Under the pieces are notes generated by a model, which saw only the letters and a list, made by a program, of their open reading frames with translations, ran no database searches and was not told where the DNA came from. A program made the translations under genes and the position numbers. DNA of 42,745 nucleotides, from contig JBBKWQ010000089.1 of the NCBI GenBank assembly GCA_037969115.1, forward strand, positions 1-42,745, read 5' to 3'. Of the stretch, positions 24,555-31,705 are shown one piece after another (positions within the stretch are counted from its first letter, which is position 1; every line of letters begins with the position of its first letter). The stretch is from JBBKWQ01 sp037969115. Lineage in GTDB: Bacteria; Actinomycetota; Acidimicrobiia; Acidimicrobiales; Ilumatobacteraceae.

Positions 24555-25061
24555 CAATTCGTAACCGGAGAGCGCACGCAAACCGGAGCCACTCGACCGG
24601 ATCTGACGAGCGAAGCCGATGGGAAACCAACGGCCGAGCGAGGCGGACAACGGGAGCGGGGTTCACGAGGCGGAAGCGGGTTCGGTTGGGACGAGAAAGC
24701 CACGGCTTCGCCGAAACGACCCACCGGGAAACCGGAGGGCACGCCGGAGGAGTCACGAGCCTACGTCAAGGTGCCACCCCAACTGGCGCTGCGAGGGAAA
24801 GCTCACGGCGTCACGAAACGCGAGAACGGGCAACCGGGACAGTGTGAACGGCGTCGGCGGCAACGGGGGCCGGGAAACCGGCAGATCGGGTCGCAAAGCA
24901 GCATCGCCCGCCAAGCCTTTCGGGGCTCGACGGGCGATGATTGGTCGAGTCGAAGGCTAACGCCCGACGTTCGATCAGTGGTGGATCGTCCCACCTTCGG
25001 GTCGCCCCGGAAGGTGAGCTCAGCGCAAGCCGAGAGCACCGACCGGGGCGCTCACCGTTTT
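24555..25061 (+). ncRNA. Candidate structured RNA of unknown class (about 500 nt)
   Basis: No reading frame in this stretch looks like a protein. The plus strand is purine-rich and shows three GAAA-tetraloop hairpins: 24615-24634 (4 bp, an A-A mismatch, 3 bp), 24724-24735 (4 bp) and 24869-24882 (5 bp). A 9-bp stem with an inner hairpin lies at 24902-24939, and a hairpin ladder ends in a U-run at 25058-25061. ACCGGAG recurs three times. A possible -35 (TTGACC) lies at 24524, with only a weak -10 after it. The downstream ureohydrolase has its own leaderless promoter, so this could be an independent RNA. I saw none of the signature motifs of RNase P RNA, tmRNA, SRP RNA or group II introns. Ends are approximate. 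Confidence 0.4.
25013..25061 (+). terminator. Terminator-like hairpin with U-run, part of a switchable ladder
   Basis: GGTGAGC (25013-25019) pairs with GCTCACC (25050-25056), then GTTTT follows. Its left arm is shared with an alternative upstream hairpin (CACCTTC 24992-24998 with GAAGGTG 25010-25016), which in turn competes with GGTGG/CCACC (24980-24995). The long loop weakens the case. Confidence 0.5.
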
Positions 25062-25138
25062 CGATCGAGTTGGCATCTACCCGGACCCAGGGCCGACTCT
25101 GGCCCACTTCGGCCGACGTCCGTCGAGTTCAGCTGGGT

Positions 25139-25144
25139 TAGGTT
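25139..25144 (+). promoter_or_regulatory. -10 element of leaderless ureohydrolase gene
   Basis: TAGGTT ends 6 bases before the GTG start at 25151, leaving room only for a leaderless transcript. Confidence 0.45.
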
Positions 25145-25150
25145 GAGGGC

Positions 25151-26197
25151 GTGAGCGACCCGAGCCCAACGTCGAATCCGTCAAGGCCTGCGTCGGCGGA
25201 ACCGCCGCGACGTGATCTCTCTCCGGGGATGCAGGAGCAGCTCGATCTCGGTTACGTCTTCGGCGGGCTGTCGACCTTCGGGCAACGCCCGTTCCTCACC
25301 GATCCCGAGCAGCTCGACGAGTGGCAGCCCGACGTCGCGATCGTCGGCGCGCCGTTCGACATCGCCACCACCAACCGGCCCGGGGCACGTTTCGGGCCGC
25401 GCGCAATACGGTCGCAGGCCTACGAATCGGGGACGTATCACATCGATCTCGACATCGAGATTTTCGACTACATCGATGTGATCGACTATGGCGACGCATA
25501 CTGCCCGCACGGACAGACCAAGGTGAGTCACGACAACATCCGAGAGCGCGTCCACCAGATCGCTTCGCGCGGGATCGTGCCGATCATCCTGGGCGGTGAT
25601 CACTCCATCACCTGGCCGGCCGCCACCGCCGTGGCCGAGATGTACGGCTACGGCAACGTCGGTGTCGTCCACTTCGACGCCCACGCCGACACGGCCGACA
25701 TCATCGACGGCAACCTCGCGAGCCACGGCACGCCGATCCGTCGACTCATCGAGTCGGGTGCCGTTCCGGGCGACCGTTTCGTGCAGGTCGGTCTGCGCGG
25801 CTACTGGCCGCCCGCCGACACGTTTGCGTGGATGAAGGAGCAGGGCATGGTGTGGCACACCATGCAGGAGATCTGGGAACGAGGTTTCAAGGAGGTGATG
25901 GCCGACGCCGTCGCCGAAGCACTCGCCAAAACCGACAAGTTGTACATCAGCCTCGACGTCGATTCGCTCGATCCGGCGTTCGCTCCGGGCACGGGCACTC
26001 CCGAACCGGGTGGTCTGAACACGGTTGACCTGCTCCGCATGGTCAGACAGCTCGCGCTCGAACACAACGTGGTCGGCATGGACGTGGTCGAGGTCGCGCC
26101 GGCGTACGACGTGAGCGATCTCACCGTGAACGCGGCGCACCGGATGGTGTTCGAGGCACTCGGCGGCATGGCACACCGCCGTCGAAATGGCTCGTGA
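25151..26197 (+). CDS. Ureohydrolase family enzyme (agmatinase, guanidinobutyrase or guanidine hydrolase)
   Basis: A 348-residue binuclear-metal hydrolase of the arginase/agmatinase superfamily, releasing urea from a guanidino compound. Metal ligands are seen in GGDHSI, HFDAHADT and SLDVDSLDP; other family blocks are GAPFDIATTNRPGARFGPRAIR (in two parts) and GTGTPEPGG. The N-terminus has about 30 Pro/Ser/Arg-rich residues before the conserved part. The start is GTG behind a -10 element. Substrate cannot be assigned: the ATTNRPGARFGP loop differs from the SGTSYRPGARFGP I associate with classical agmatinases, and guanidine hydrolases of this family are often labelled agmatinase. Neighbours give no arginine-decarboxylase context. 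Confidence 0.88.
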   Translation: MSDPSPTSNPSRPASAEPPRRDLSPGMQEQLDLGYVFGGLSTFGQRPFLTDPEQLDEWQPDVAIVGAPFDIATTNRPGARFGPRAIRSQAYESGTYHIDLDIEIFDYIDVIDYGDAYCPHGQTKVSHDNIRERVHQIASRGIVPIILGGDHSITWPAATAVAEMYGYGNVGVVHFDAHADTADIIDGNLASHGTPIRRLIESGAVPGDRFVQVGLRGYWPPADTFAWMKEQGMVWHTMQEIWERGFKEVMADAVAEALAKTDKLYISLDVDSLDPAFAPGTGTPEPGGLNTVDLLRMVRQLALEHNVVGMDVVEVAPAYDVSDLTVNAAHRMVFEALGGMAHRRRNGS

Positions 26198-26315
26198 CCG
26201 CAGCGCTGCAACGAGTATCTCCACAATTCAGACCGCGACAGTCGAATTCGCGGAGCGCCGATCGACTTCTGGTCAGCGCAACAAACACCATCACGACGGA
26301 CAAGGAACCGAAACC

Positions 26316-26678
26316 ATGAAGTACATGCTCCTCATCTACAGCGACCCCAACGTCGACACCGGTCTCAGCGAAGCAGAACAACAAGCCGAGATGGGTGAAT
26401 GGTTCGCCTTCACTCAACGCATCGTCGAGAGCGGCGAAATGGTGAGCGGCGAGCCCCTCCAGGGCGTCGAAACCGCGAGCACCGTGAGCATCAGCGGCGG
26501 CAAGACCGTGGTCACCGATGGGCCTTTCGCCGAAACCAAAGAGGTGCTCGGCGGGTATTACCTCGTCGACGTCGATGGGCTCGAACGAGCCCAGGAACTG
26601 GCGGGTGAGCTTCCGACCGCTCGCCACGGCCGCATCGAGGTGCGGCCGCTGATGGAGCTCCCTTCCATGCCGGAATGA
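26316..26678 (+). CDS. YCII/DGPF-domain protein
   Basis: A 120-residue protein of the YCII-related family. It opens MKYMLLIYSDP and carries the DGPF motif in VVTDGPFAETKEVLGGYYL, then a C-terminal strand RIEVRPLMELP. Proteins of this type are consistently encoded beside ECF42-class sigma factors; their biochemical role is not settled. The ATG follows AAGGA by 9 bases. Its TGA stop overlaps the sigma-factor ATG (ATGA at 26675-26678), so both are made from one message. Confidence 0.92.
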   Translation: MKYMLLIYSDPNVDTGLSEAEQQAEMGEWFAFTQRIVESGEMVSGEPLQGVETASTVSISGGKTVVTDGPFAETKEVLGGYYLVDVDGLERAQELAGELPTARHGRIEVRPLMELPSMPE

Positions 26679-27931
26679 ACGACCGCGAGCGTTTCGAGGA
26701 TGCGGTTCGTGAGCACTCGGGCCGCGTCCTCGCCGCGTTGATCGGCCAGTTCCGCGACTTCGGTCTCGCCGAGGACTCGCTCCAAGAGGCGTGGCTCGCG
26801 GCGGCCGAGCGGTGGCCGGTCGACGGATTCCCCGATCACCCCGACGCCTGGGTGCTCACCGTGGCTCGCCGGACCGGTATCGACAGAATCCGTCGCGAGC
26901 AGACAAGACCGGCACGGCAGGAGGCAGCGCATGTCCAGTTCAGCGCCGCCGATCTCGACGAGCTCGAACGCCGCGAGGAACGGTGGCACTCGGGTGTCGA
27001 CGACGACCGTTTGCGCCTGATCTTCACGTGCTGCCACCCGGCGCTCGACATCGATGCGCAGATCGCCCTCACATTGCGCAGCGTCGCCTGGCTCACCACC
27101 GACGAGATCGCCAGCGCGTTCGGCGTGTCGACGGCCACCATGGCCCAGCGGATCGTCCGGGCGAAAGCGAAGATCAAGGCCGAGGGGATTCCGTATCGCG
27201 TGCCAGAGGGTCACGAGCTTCCAGACCGGGTCGGCGGTGTCCTGCGCGTCGTGTATCTGGTGTTCAACGAGGCATACCTGTCGTCGAAACCCGACGAGAC
27301 GGTTCGACTCGACCTGGCCGACGAGGCGATCAGGCTCGGGCGGGCCCTGGCGGCGCTGATGCCCGACGAGCCGGAGGTGCTCGGTCTGCTGGGCCTGATG
27401 ATGGTGCAACACGCCCGCTCACCTGCCCGCTTCGACGGGAGCGGCGCACTGGTGATCCTGGAAGATCAGGACAGAACGCTGTGGGACATCGAGCTCGTCG
27501 AGCAAGCGTCGAGCCTTCTCGAAAACGCCATGCGGCGACGTTCGATCGGCCCGTATCAGCTCCAAGCCGCGATCGCGGCGCTGCACAGTCAGGCACACAG
27601 CTGGGACGAAACCGACTGGCCACAGATCGCCGCGCTCTACGGTGTGCTCGCCCAGATCGACCAGAGCCCGGTGGTACTGCTCAACCGGGCCGTAGCGGTC
27701 GGATTCGCCGACGGTCCCGATCAGGCCCTCGAGCTGCTCGACGCCGTCGACGAACACCAACTGCCTCGGCCGCACCTGCTGAACACTGCGCGGGCGGAGA
27801 TGCTGCATCGATCACACCGCTACGACGAAGCCGCAGACCAGTACCGCCTGGCTGTGGAGCGAGTCGGCAACCTCACCGAACGGCAACATCTCGAACGGCG
27901 GCTCGACCGCGTCGAACGTGGTCAGAGCTGA
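26675..27931 (+). CDS. ECF42-type sigma factor with C-terminal TPR-like extension
   Basis: A 418-residue sigma factor, much longer than usual ECF proteins. Region 2 is at about residues 10-75 (FGLAEDSLQEAWLAAAERWP, PDAWVLTVARRTGIDRIRR) and region 4 at about 115-165 (LRLIFTCCHPALDIDAQIALTLRS, TTDEIASAFGVSTATMAQRIVRAK). The long C-terminal extension contains GGVLRVVYLVFNEAY, LGLLGLMMVQHAR and ALYGVLAQIDQSPVVLLNRAVA, the helical DUF6596/TPR-like part typical of ECF42. That part replaces a separate anti-sigma factor and is needed for activity in the studied Streptomyces example. It is coupled to the DGPF gene. Targets are unknown, perhaps its own operon. Confidence 0.92.
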   Translation: MNDRERFEDAVREHSGRVLAALIGQFRDFGLAEDSLQEAWLAAAERWPVDGFPDHPDAWVLTVARRTGIDRIRREQTRPARQEAAHVQFSAADLDELERREERWHSGVDDDRLRLIFTCCHPALDIDAQIALTLRSVAWLTTDEIASAFGVSTATMAQRIVRAKAKIKAEGIPYRVPEGHELPDRVGGVLRVVYLVFNEAYLSSKPDETVRLDLADEAIRLGRALAALMPDEPEVLGLLGLMMVQHARSPARFDGSGALVILEDQDRTLWDIELVEQASSLLENAMRRRSIGPYQLQAAIAALHSQAHSWDETDWPQIAALYGVLAQIDQSPVVLLNRAVAVGFADGPDQALELLDAVDEHQLPRPHLLNTARAEMLHRSHRYDEAADQYRLAVERVGNLTERQHLERRLDRVERGQS

Positions 27932-28041
27932 ATCTCTGCCGTCGCCGACTTCCACGGTGCGCGTCGGGGCTCGGGTTCTCGTCGGTGACGACGTTGCCGG
28001 CGGTCGGTCCCCGCCGCGAAACGTGACGGCCTGTGCCCGAC

Positions 28042-29202
28042 TCAGCCTGCGGCAACGAACGGGCCGAGAACCGACCTCGTACGGCTGAGGCTTGCTGACA
28101 GATCCGATTTCAGCGAGACCAGCGCTGGGTCGGCGAGGGCCGCGCTCACGAGGCGAACGCGCCCGGCGTCGCGGTCGTACCACGTGGGTTCGACGGCGGG
28201 CGGTGCTGCCCGCAACGTTCCGTCACTCTGGGTGGTGAAGGTGACGAGCGCGATCACGCCGTCGTATGTCGACGGGTGCTCCCGGCCCTGGTTCGCGACC
28301 AGATTTCCGACGCTGAGCAAGGCGTACTTGCCATGGAACATCTCGATCGGCTGTAACACATGAGGGCCGTGGCCGACGACGAGGTCGATGTCGGGCGACG
28401 CGAGGAGTCGGTCGGCGACACTGCGTTGCTCAGCGTTCCCCACCGAGTCGAACTCGTCGCCCCAGTGCACACTGACGACCACGATCGCCGCACCCGCCGC
28501 CCGTGAACGCCGGGCGTCCGACACGATTCGTGCGACGTCGATCACGTTCGCCATCCAAGGTTCGGCAGGAGGCGTGGCGTTGAATCCCCAGGTGTACGAG
28601 AGATGACCCACCGCGACCCCGTCGGCGTCGACGATCGGCGGCAGTGCAGCCTCGTCGCTGGTGCGGGCGGTTCCGCTGTGTCCGACCTGGGCTCGGTCGA
28701 GCGCGTCGAGCGTCGCCCGGATACCGGCTGTTCCCTTGTCGTTGGTGTGATTCGAAGCCGTCGAGCATCGATCCCAGCCGGTTGCGTGAATGCCGTCGGC
28801 GATCTCGGCCGGGATGCCGAACGAGGGGTAGCCGCTCAGCGCCGAGCCGGGTGGAGCGACCGGAACCTCGAGATGGCAGATCGCCACGTCGGCCGTACCC
28901 AGTGGCTGACGCAGGTCGGCGAACATCGGTGCGAAGTCGTAGGCGAGCCCGGACGAAGCACCGAACCGGCCGGCGTACTCCACGATCGAGGGATGCGGCA
29001 GGATCTCACCGCTCGCCGCAATGGTGACAGATCGTGGCACCACGGCCGGAGCGGAGTCAACGGCCTGGATGCCGGCTGGAGATGCGCTCGCTCCGCCATC
29101 GGGCGTTCGCATCTCGATTGCTGTCAAGATCACGGCCGGTACCACGATCGCGACCAGCAGTTGCCGGAAGTCGATCGAGGGCTGGTCGCCACGGAGGGCC
29201 AC
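28042..29202 (-). CDS. CapA-family (poly-gamma-glutamate synthesis-like) metallophosphatase-fold protein
   Basis: A 386-residue protein. An N-terminal membrane anchor at about residues 14-30 (QLLVAIVVPAVILTAIEM) is followed by a CapA/PgsA domain. VTIAASGEILPHPSI is the first metal-binding strand (Glu replaces the usual Asp of GDxML), then CHLEVPV, TASNHTNDKG, VSVHWGDEF, VGHGPHVLQPIE and LLSVGNLVANQG. The family is linked to capsule or polyglutamate export, but most actinobacterial members are uncharacterised and no other capsule genes lie nearby. The start is GTG 29202, behind TAGCGT 6 bases upstream, so it is leaderless. It runs convergent to the ECF42 gene. Confidence 0.87.
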   Translation of the reverse strand: MALRGDQPSIDFRQLLVAIVVPAVILTAIEMRTPDGGASASPAGIQAVDSAPAVVPRSVTIAASGEILPHPSIVEYAGRFGASSGLAYDFAPMFADLRQPLGTADVAICHLEVPVAPPGSALSGYPSFGIPAEIADGIHATGWDRCSTASNHTNDKGTAGIRATLDALDRAQVGHSGTARTSDEAALPPIVDADGVAVGHLSYTWGFNATPPAEPWMANVIDVARIVSDARRSRAAGAAIVVVSVHWGDEFDSVGNAEQRSVADRLLASPDIDLVVGHGPHVLQPIEMFHGKYALLSVGNLVANQGREHPSTYDGVIALVTFTTQSDGTLRAAPPAVEPTWYDRDAGRVRLVSAALADPALVSLKSDLSASLSRTRSVLGPFVAAG

Positions 29203-29208
29203 GACGCG

Positions 29209-29214
29209 ACGCTA
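29209..29214 (-). promoter_or_regulatory. -10 element of leaderless capA-like gene
   Basis: TAGCGT on the minus strand ends 6 bases before the GTG start at 29202; there is no ribosome site. Confidence 0.5.
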
Positions 29215-29252
29215 GAACCAGCGACCCTCACGAACGGTGGATGGTCATCACC

Positions 29253-30173
29253 TCAGGCCGAGGCGAGTTCGCACCAGTCCTTGTACTGGTCTTCTTCTCC
29301 ACGGACCGTTCGGGCGTACGCCTCGGCGATCGCCCGGGTGACGGGGCCGGGGCACGGGATCACCCGGTCGTCGACGGAGTTGACCGAGCTGACCTCGGCG
29401 GCCGTGCCACACACGAACGCCTCGTCGGCGATATAGAGGTCGCTGCGCGCGAGATTGTCGGTGCGCATGTCGAAGCCGAGATCGCGCCCGATCGTCATCA
29501 CCGTGTTCTGGGTGATGCCTTCCAGCGCACCGGCCGACAGCGGCGGTGTGAGCATCACGCCGTTGCGGCTCACGAACAGGTTCTCGCCCGAGCACTCGGC
29601 CACCAGACCGTTCGGTGCGAGCATGACGGCCTCGTCGTAACCGGCCTTCAACGCCTCGACCTTCGCGAGCGACGAGTTCACGTAGTTGCCGGTGGTCTTC
29701 GATGCCGGCGGCATGATGTTGTGGTCGTGACGGGTCCACGACGACGTCTTCAGCCGCACACCCTTCTCGACCGCGTCGTCGCCCAGATACGCGCCCCAGG
29801 GCCAGCATGCGATCGCCACATCGACGGAGCAAGGCATCGTGTTCAGGCCCATTTCGCCGTATCCGAGGTAGGCGATCGGACGCACGTAGCACTCGTCGAG
29901 CCCGGTCGAGGCAACCGTCTGCTTGGTGGCGGTGACCAGCTCGTCGACCGAGTACGGAATCTCCATCCCGAGGATCTTGGCCGAGTTGTGCATCCGCTCG
30001 ATGTGTTCGGTGAGCCTGAAGATCGCCGGACCGGCAGAGGTCTCGTACGCGCGAATGCCCTCGAACACGCCCGTGCCGTAGTGCAGCGTGTGGGTGAGTA
30101 CGTGGATCTGCGCCTTGTCCCAGTCGACGAGGTCGCCGTTCATCCAGATCTTCGGGGTCGGTGTGATGGGCAT
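29253..30173 (-). CDS. ilvE: Branched-chain amino acid aminotransferase
   Basis: PLP enzyme of fold type IV that makes leucine, isoleucine and valine from their 2-oxo acids. The 306 residues have the same length as the E. coli enzyme. HYGTGVFEGIRAY (31-43) and the PLP-lysine block PPASKTTGNYVNSSLAK with Lys159 are intact. EAVMLAPNGLVAECSGENLFV binds the cofactor phosphate side. The gene starts 4 bases after the leuB stop, so the two are cotranscribed. GLDECYVRPIAYLG fits the branched-chain type rather than D-amino-acid or lyase relatives. Confidence 0.96.
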   Translation of the reverse strand: MPITPTPKIWMNGDLVDWDKAQIHVLTHTLHYGTGVFEGIRAYETSAGPAIFRLTEHIERMHNSAKILGMEIPYSVDELVTATKQTVASTGLDECYVRPIAYLGYGEMGLNTMPCSVDVAIACWPWGAYLGDDAVEKGVRLKTSSWTRHDHNIMPPASKTTGNYVNSSLAKVEALKAGYDEAVMLAPNGLVAECSGENLFVSRNGVMLTPPLSAGALEGITQNTVMTIGRDLGFDMRTDNLARSDLYIADEAFVCGTAAEVSSVNSVDDRVIPCPGPVTRAIAEAYARTVRGEEDQYKDWCELASA

Positions 30174-30177
30174 GGGC

Positions 30178-31170
30178 TCAGTTTCTCACTCTCTTCGCGA
30201 TCTCGTCACCTATGGAGGTGGTGCTCCCGGTAACCGGATCATGACAGGCAGCACGGATGCGAGCGGCGGCTTCGCCCTCGCCGAGGAAGTCGAGCATGAG
30301 CCCCGCGCTCAGGATGGCCGCTGTCGGATTGGCCGTGTTGGTGCCCACGATGTCGGGTGCCGAGCCATGCACCGGCTCGAACATCGACGGACCGGTGCGG
30401 GCCGGGTTGAGGTTCGCAGACGACGCGAGTCCGATCCCGCCCGACACGGCACCGCCGAGGTCGGTCAGAATGTCGCCGAACAGATTGTCGGTGACGATCA
30501 CGTCGTAGCGATGCGGGTCCTGGACGAAGTAGATGCTCGCCGCGTCGACGTGGTTGTACGCAGTTCCGATGTCGGGAAACTTGGTCGCCACCTCGTTGAA
30601 CGTTCGCTCCCACAAGTCGCCGGCGAACGTGAGCACGTTGGTCTTGTGGACGAGTGTGACGTGTTTGCGTTCACGAGTCGCTGCGAGCTCGAACGCGTGG
30701 CGGATGCATCGCTCGACACCCATGCGCGTGTTCACCGACCCTTGCGTGGCCACCTCGAACGGGGTTCCCTTGCGCAACACACCGCCCTCGCCGACGTAAG
30801 GGCCCTCGGTGTTCTCACGGATCACCACGAAGTCGTGCGGTTCGGTCTGGCCCGGGGCTGTGCCGTTGAACGGCCGCTGGTTCACGTACAGATCGAGTTC
30901 GAAGCGCATCTTGAGCAGCAGCCCACGCTCGATCACGCCCGGCGGTACGTCGGGCGTGCCAACGGCCCCGAGCAGAATGGCGTCGAACGCGCGCAGCTCA
31001 TGAAGCGTCTCGTCCGACAGGATCTCGCCGTCGCGCAGGTAGCGCGCACCGCCCAGGTCGAATTCTTCGGTGTCGATCCGAACGCCGGTCGCCTCGATCA
31101 CCTTGATCGCTTCCGCTGTTACCGCTGGGCCGATTCCATCTCCGCCGACGACTGCAATCCTGTGTGACAT
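30178..31170 (-). CDS. leuB: 3-isopropylmalate dehydrogenase
   Basis: Oxidises 3-isopropylmalate in leucine synthesis and, where CimA operates, 3-methylmalate in isoleucine synthesis. The 330 residues show VVGGDGIGPAVTAEA, LLLKMRFELDLYVNQRPF (substrate Arg residues), VIRENTEGPYVGEGG, VHKTNVL and the metal block VTDNLFGDILTDLGG, then FEPVHGSAPDI and GTNTANPTAAI for NAD. TAGATT at 31180-31185 lies 9 bases before the ATG, suggesting a leaderless or nearly leaderless message. It is first gene of leuB-ilvE and divergent from greA. Confidence 0.96.
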   Translation of the reverse strand: MSHRIAVVGGDGIGPAVTAEAIKVIEATGVRIDTEEFDLGGARYLRDGEILSDETLHELRAFDAILLGAVGTPDVPPGVIERGLLLKMRFELDLYVNQRPFNGTAPGQTEPHDFVVIRENTEGPYVGEGGVLRKGTPFEVATQGSVNTRMGVERCIRHAFELAATRERKHVTLVHKTNVLTFAGDLWERTFNEVATKFPDIGTAYNHVDAASIYFVQDPHRYDVIVTDNLFGDILTDLGGAVSGGIGLASSANLNPARTGPSMFEPVHGSAPDIVGTNTANPTAAILSAGLMLDFLGEGEAAARIRAACHDPVTGSTTSIGDEIAKRVRN

Positions 31171-31241
31171 ACGGCATCGAATCTAGGCGGTTGTGGACGG
31201 GGGCGCCCAGCCGTCTTGAGAGACTCGTTCGGCGGCGGCGA

Positions 31242-31247
31242 TAGCCT
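31242..31247 (+). promoter_or_regulatory. -10 element of greA
   Basis: TAGCCT ends 8 bases before the greA ATG at 31256, again with no ribosome site. Confidence 0.45.
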
Positions 31248-31255
31248 TGACGTCC

Positions 31256-31705
31256 ATGACAGCCCAACAGTTGTCCCGAGCAACCTTCGATCGCCTCCAG
31301 GCGGAATTCGACGATCTCACCACACGCGGCCGTATCGATGTCGCCGACAAGATCGAGCGGGCGCGAGAGGAGGGCGATCTCAAGGAGAACGCCGGATACC
31401 ACGCGGCCAAAGACGAACAAGGTCACATGGAGGGTCGGATCCGTCAGCTCGAACACATTCTGGAGAACGCCGAGATCGTCGAGACCCAGTCGGTGTACAC
31501 CATCGTGTACGGCGGCGACACCGACGACATGGCCGAGCGTTACCTCGTCGGTCACCTCGAGGAAAAGGTCGACGGTGTCGACATCATCAGTCCCACCAGC
31601 CCGCTCGGCGCAGCACTCGTCGGCGCCGCAGCCGGTGCATCGGTCAGCTACGAAGCACCGAACGGTTCCCTCACCGTCCGGGTCGTGAAGGTAGAAGCAG
31701 TCTGA
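31256..31705 (+). CDS. greA: Transcription elongation factor GreA
   Basis: Rescues backtracked RNA polymerase by stimulating transcript cleavage. The 149 residues hold the N-terminal coiled coil with the acidic tip EEGDLKENAGYHAAKDEQ and the C-terminal FKBP-like domain ending SPLGAALVGAAAGASVSYEAPNG. I prefer ATG 31256, since the in-frame TTG three codons upstream would overlap the -10 element. The stop overlaps the apparent CTG start of the hydrolase downstream. The extreme C-terminus is slightly variable compared with other GreA proteins but complete. Confidence 0.95.
   Translation: MTAQQLSRATFDRLQAEFDDLTTRGRIDVADKIERAREEGDLKENAGYHAAKDEQGHMEGRIRQLEHILENAEIVETQSVYTIVYGGDTDDMAERYLVGHLEEKVDGVDIISPTSPLGAALVGAAAGASVSYEAPNGSLTVRVVKVEAV

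Noticed and set aside
24323..25150. Known RNA classes (RNase P RNA, tmRNA, SRP RNA, group II intron) for the gene-free stretch
   Set aside because: The invariant motifs I know for each (for example GAGGAAAGUCC and ACAGAA of RNase P, the tRNA-like ends of tmRNA, the 34-nt domain V of group II introns) are missing on both strands. The GCGAAAGTC near 24545 is only a partial likeness.
26198..26315. ECF42 autoregulatory promoter before the DGPF gene
   Set aside because: CAGTCGA near 26241 is a partial likeness to the -35 word I recall, but without a clear -10 partner I cannot support it as a feature.
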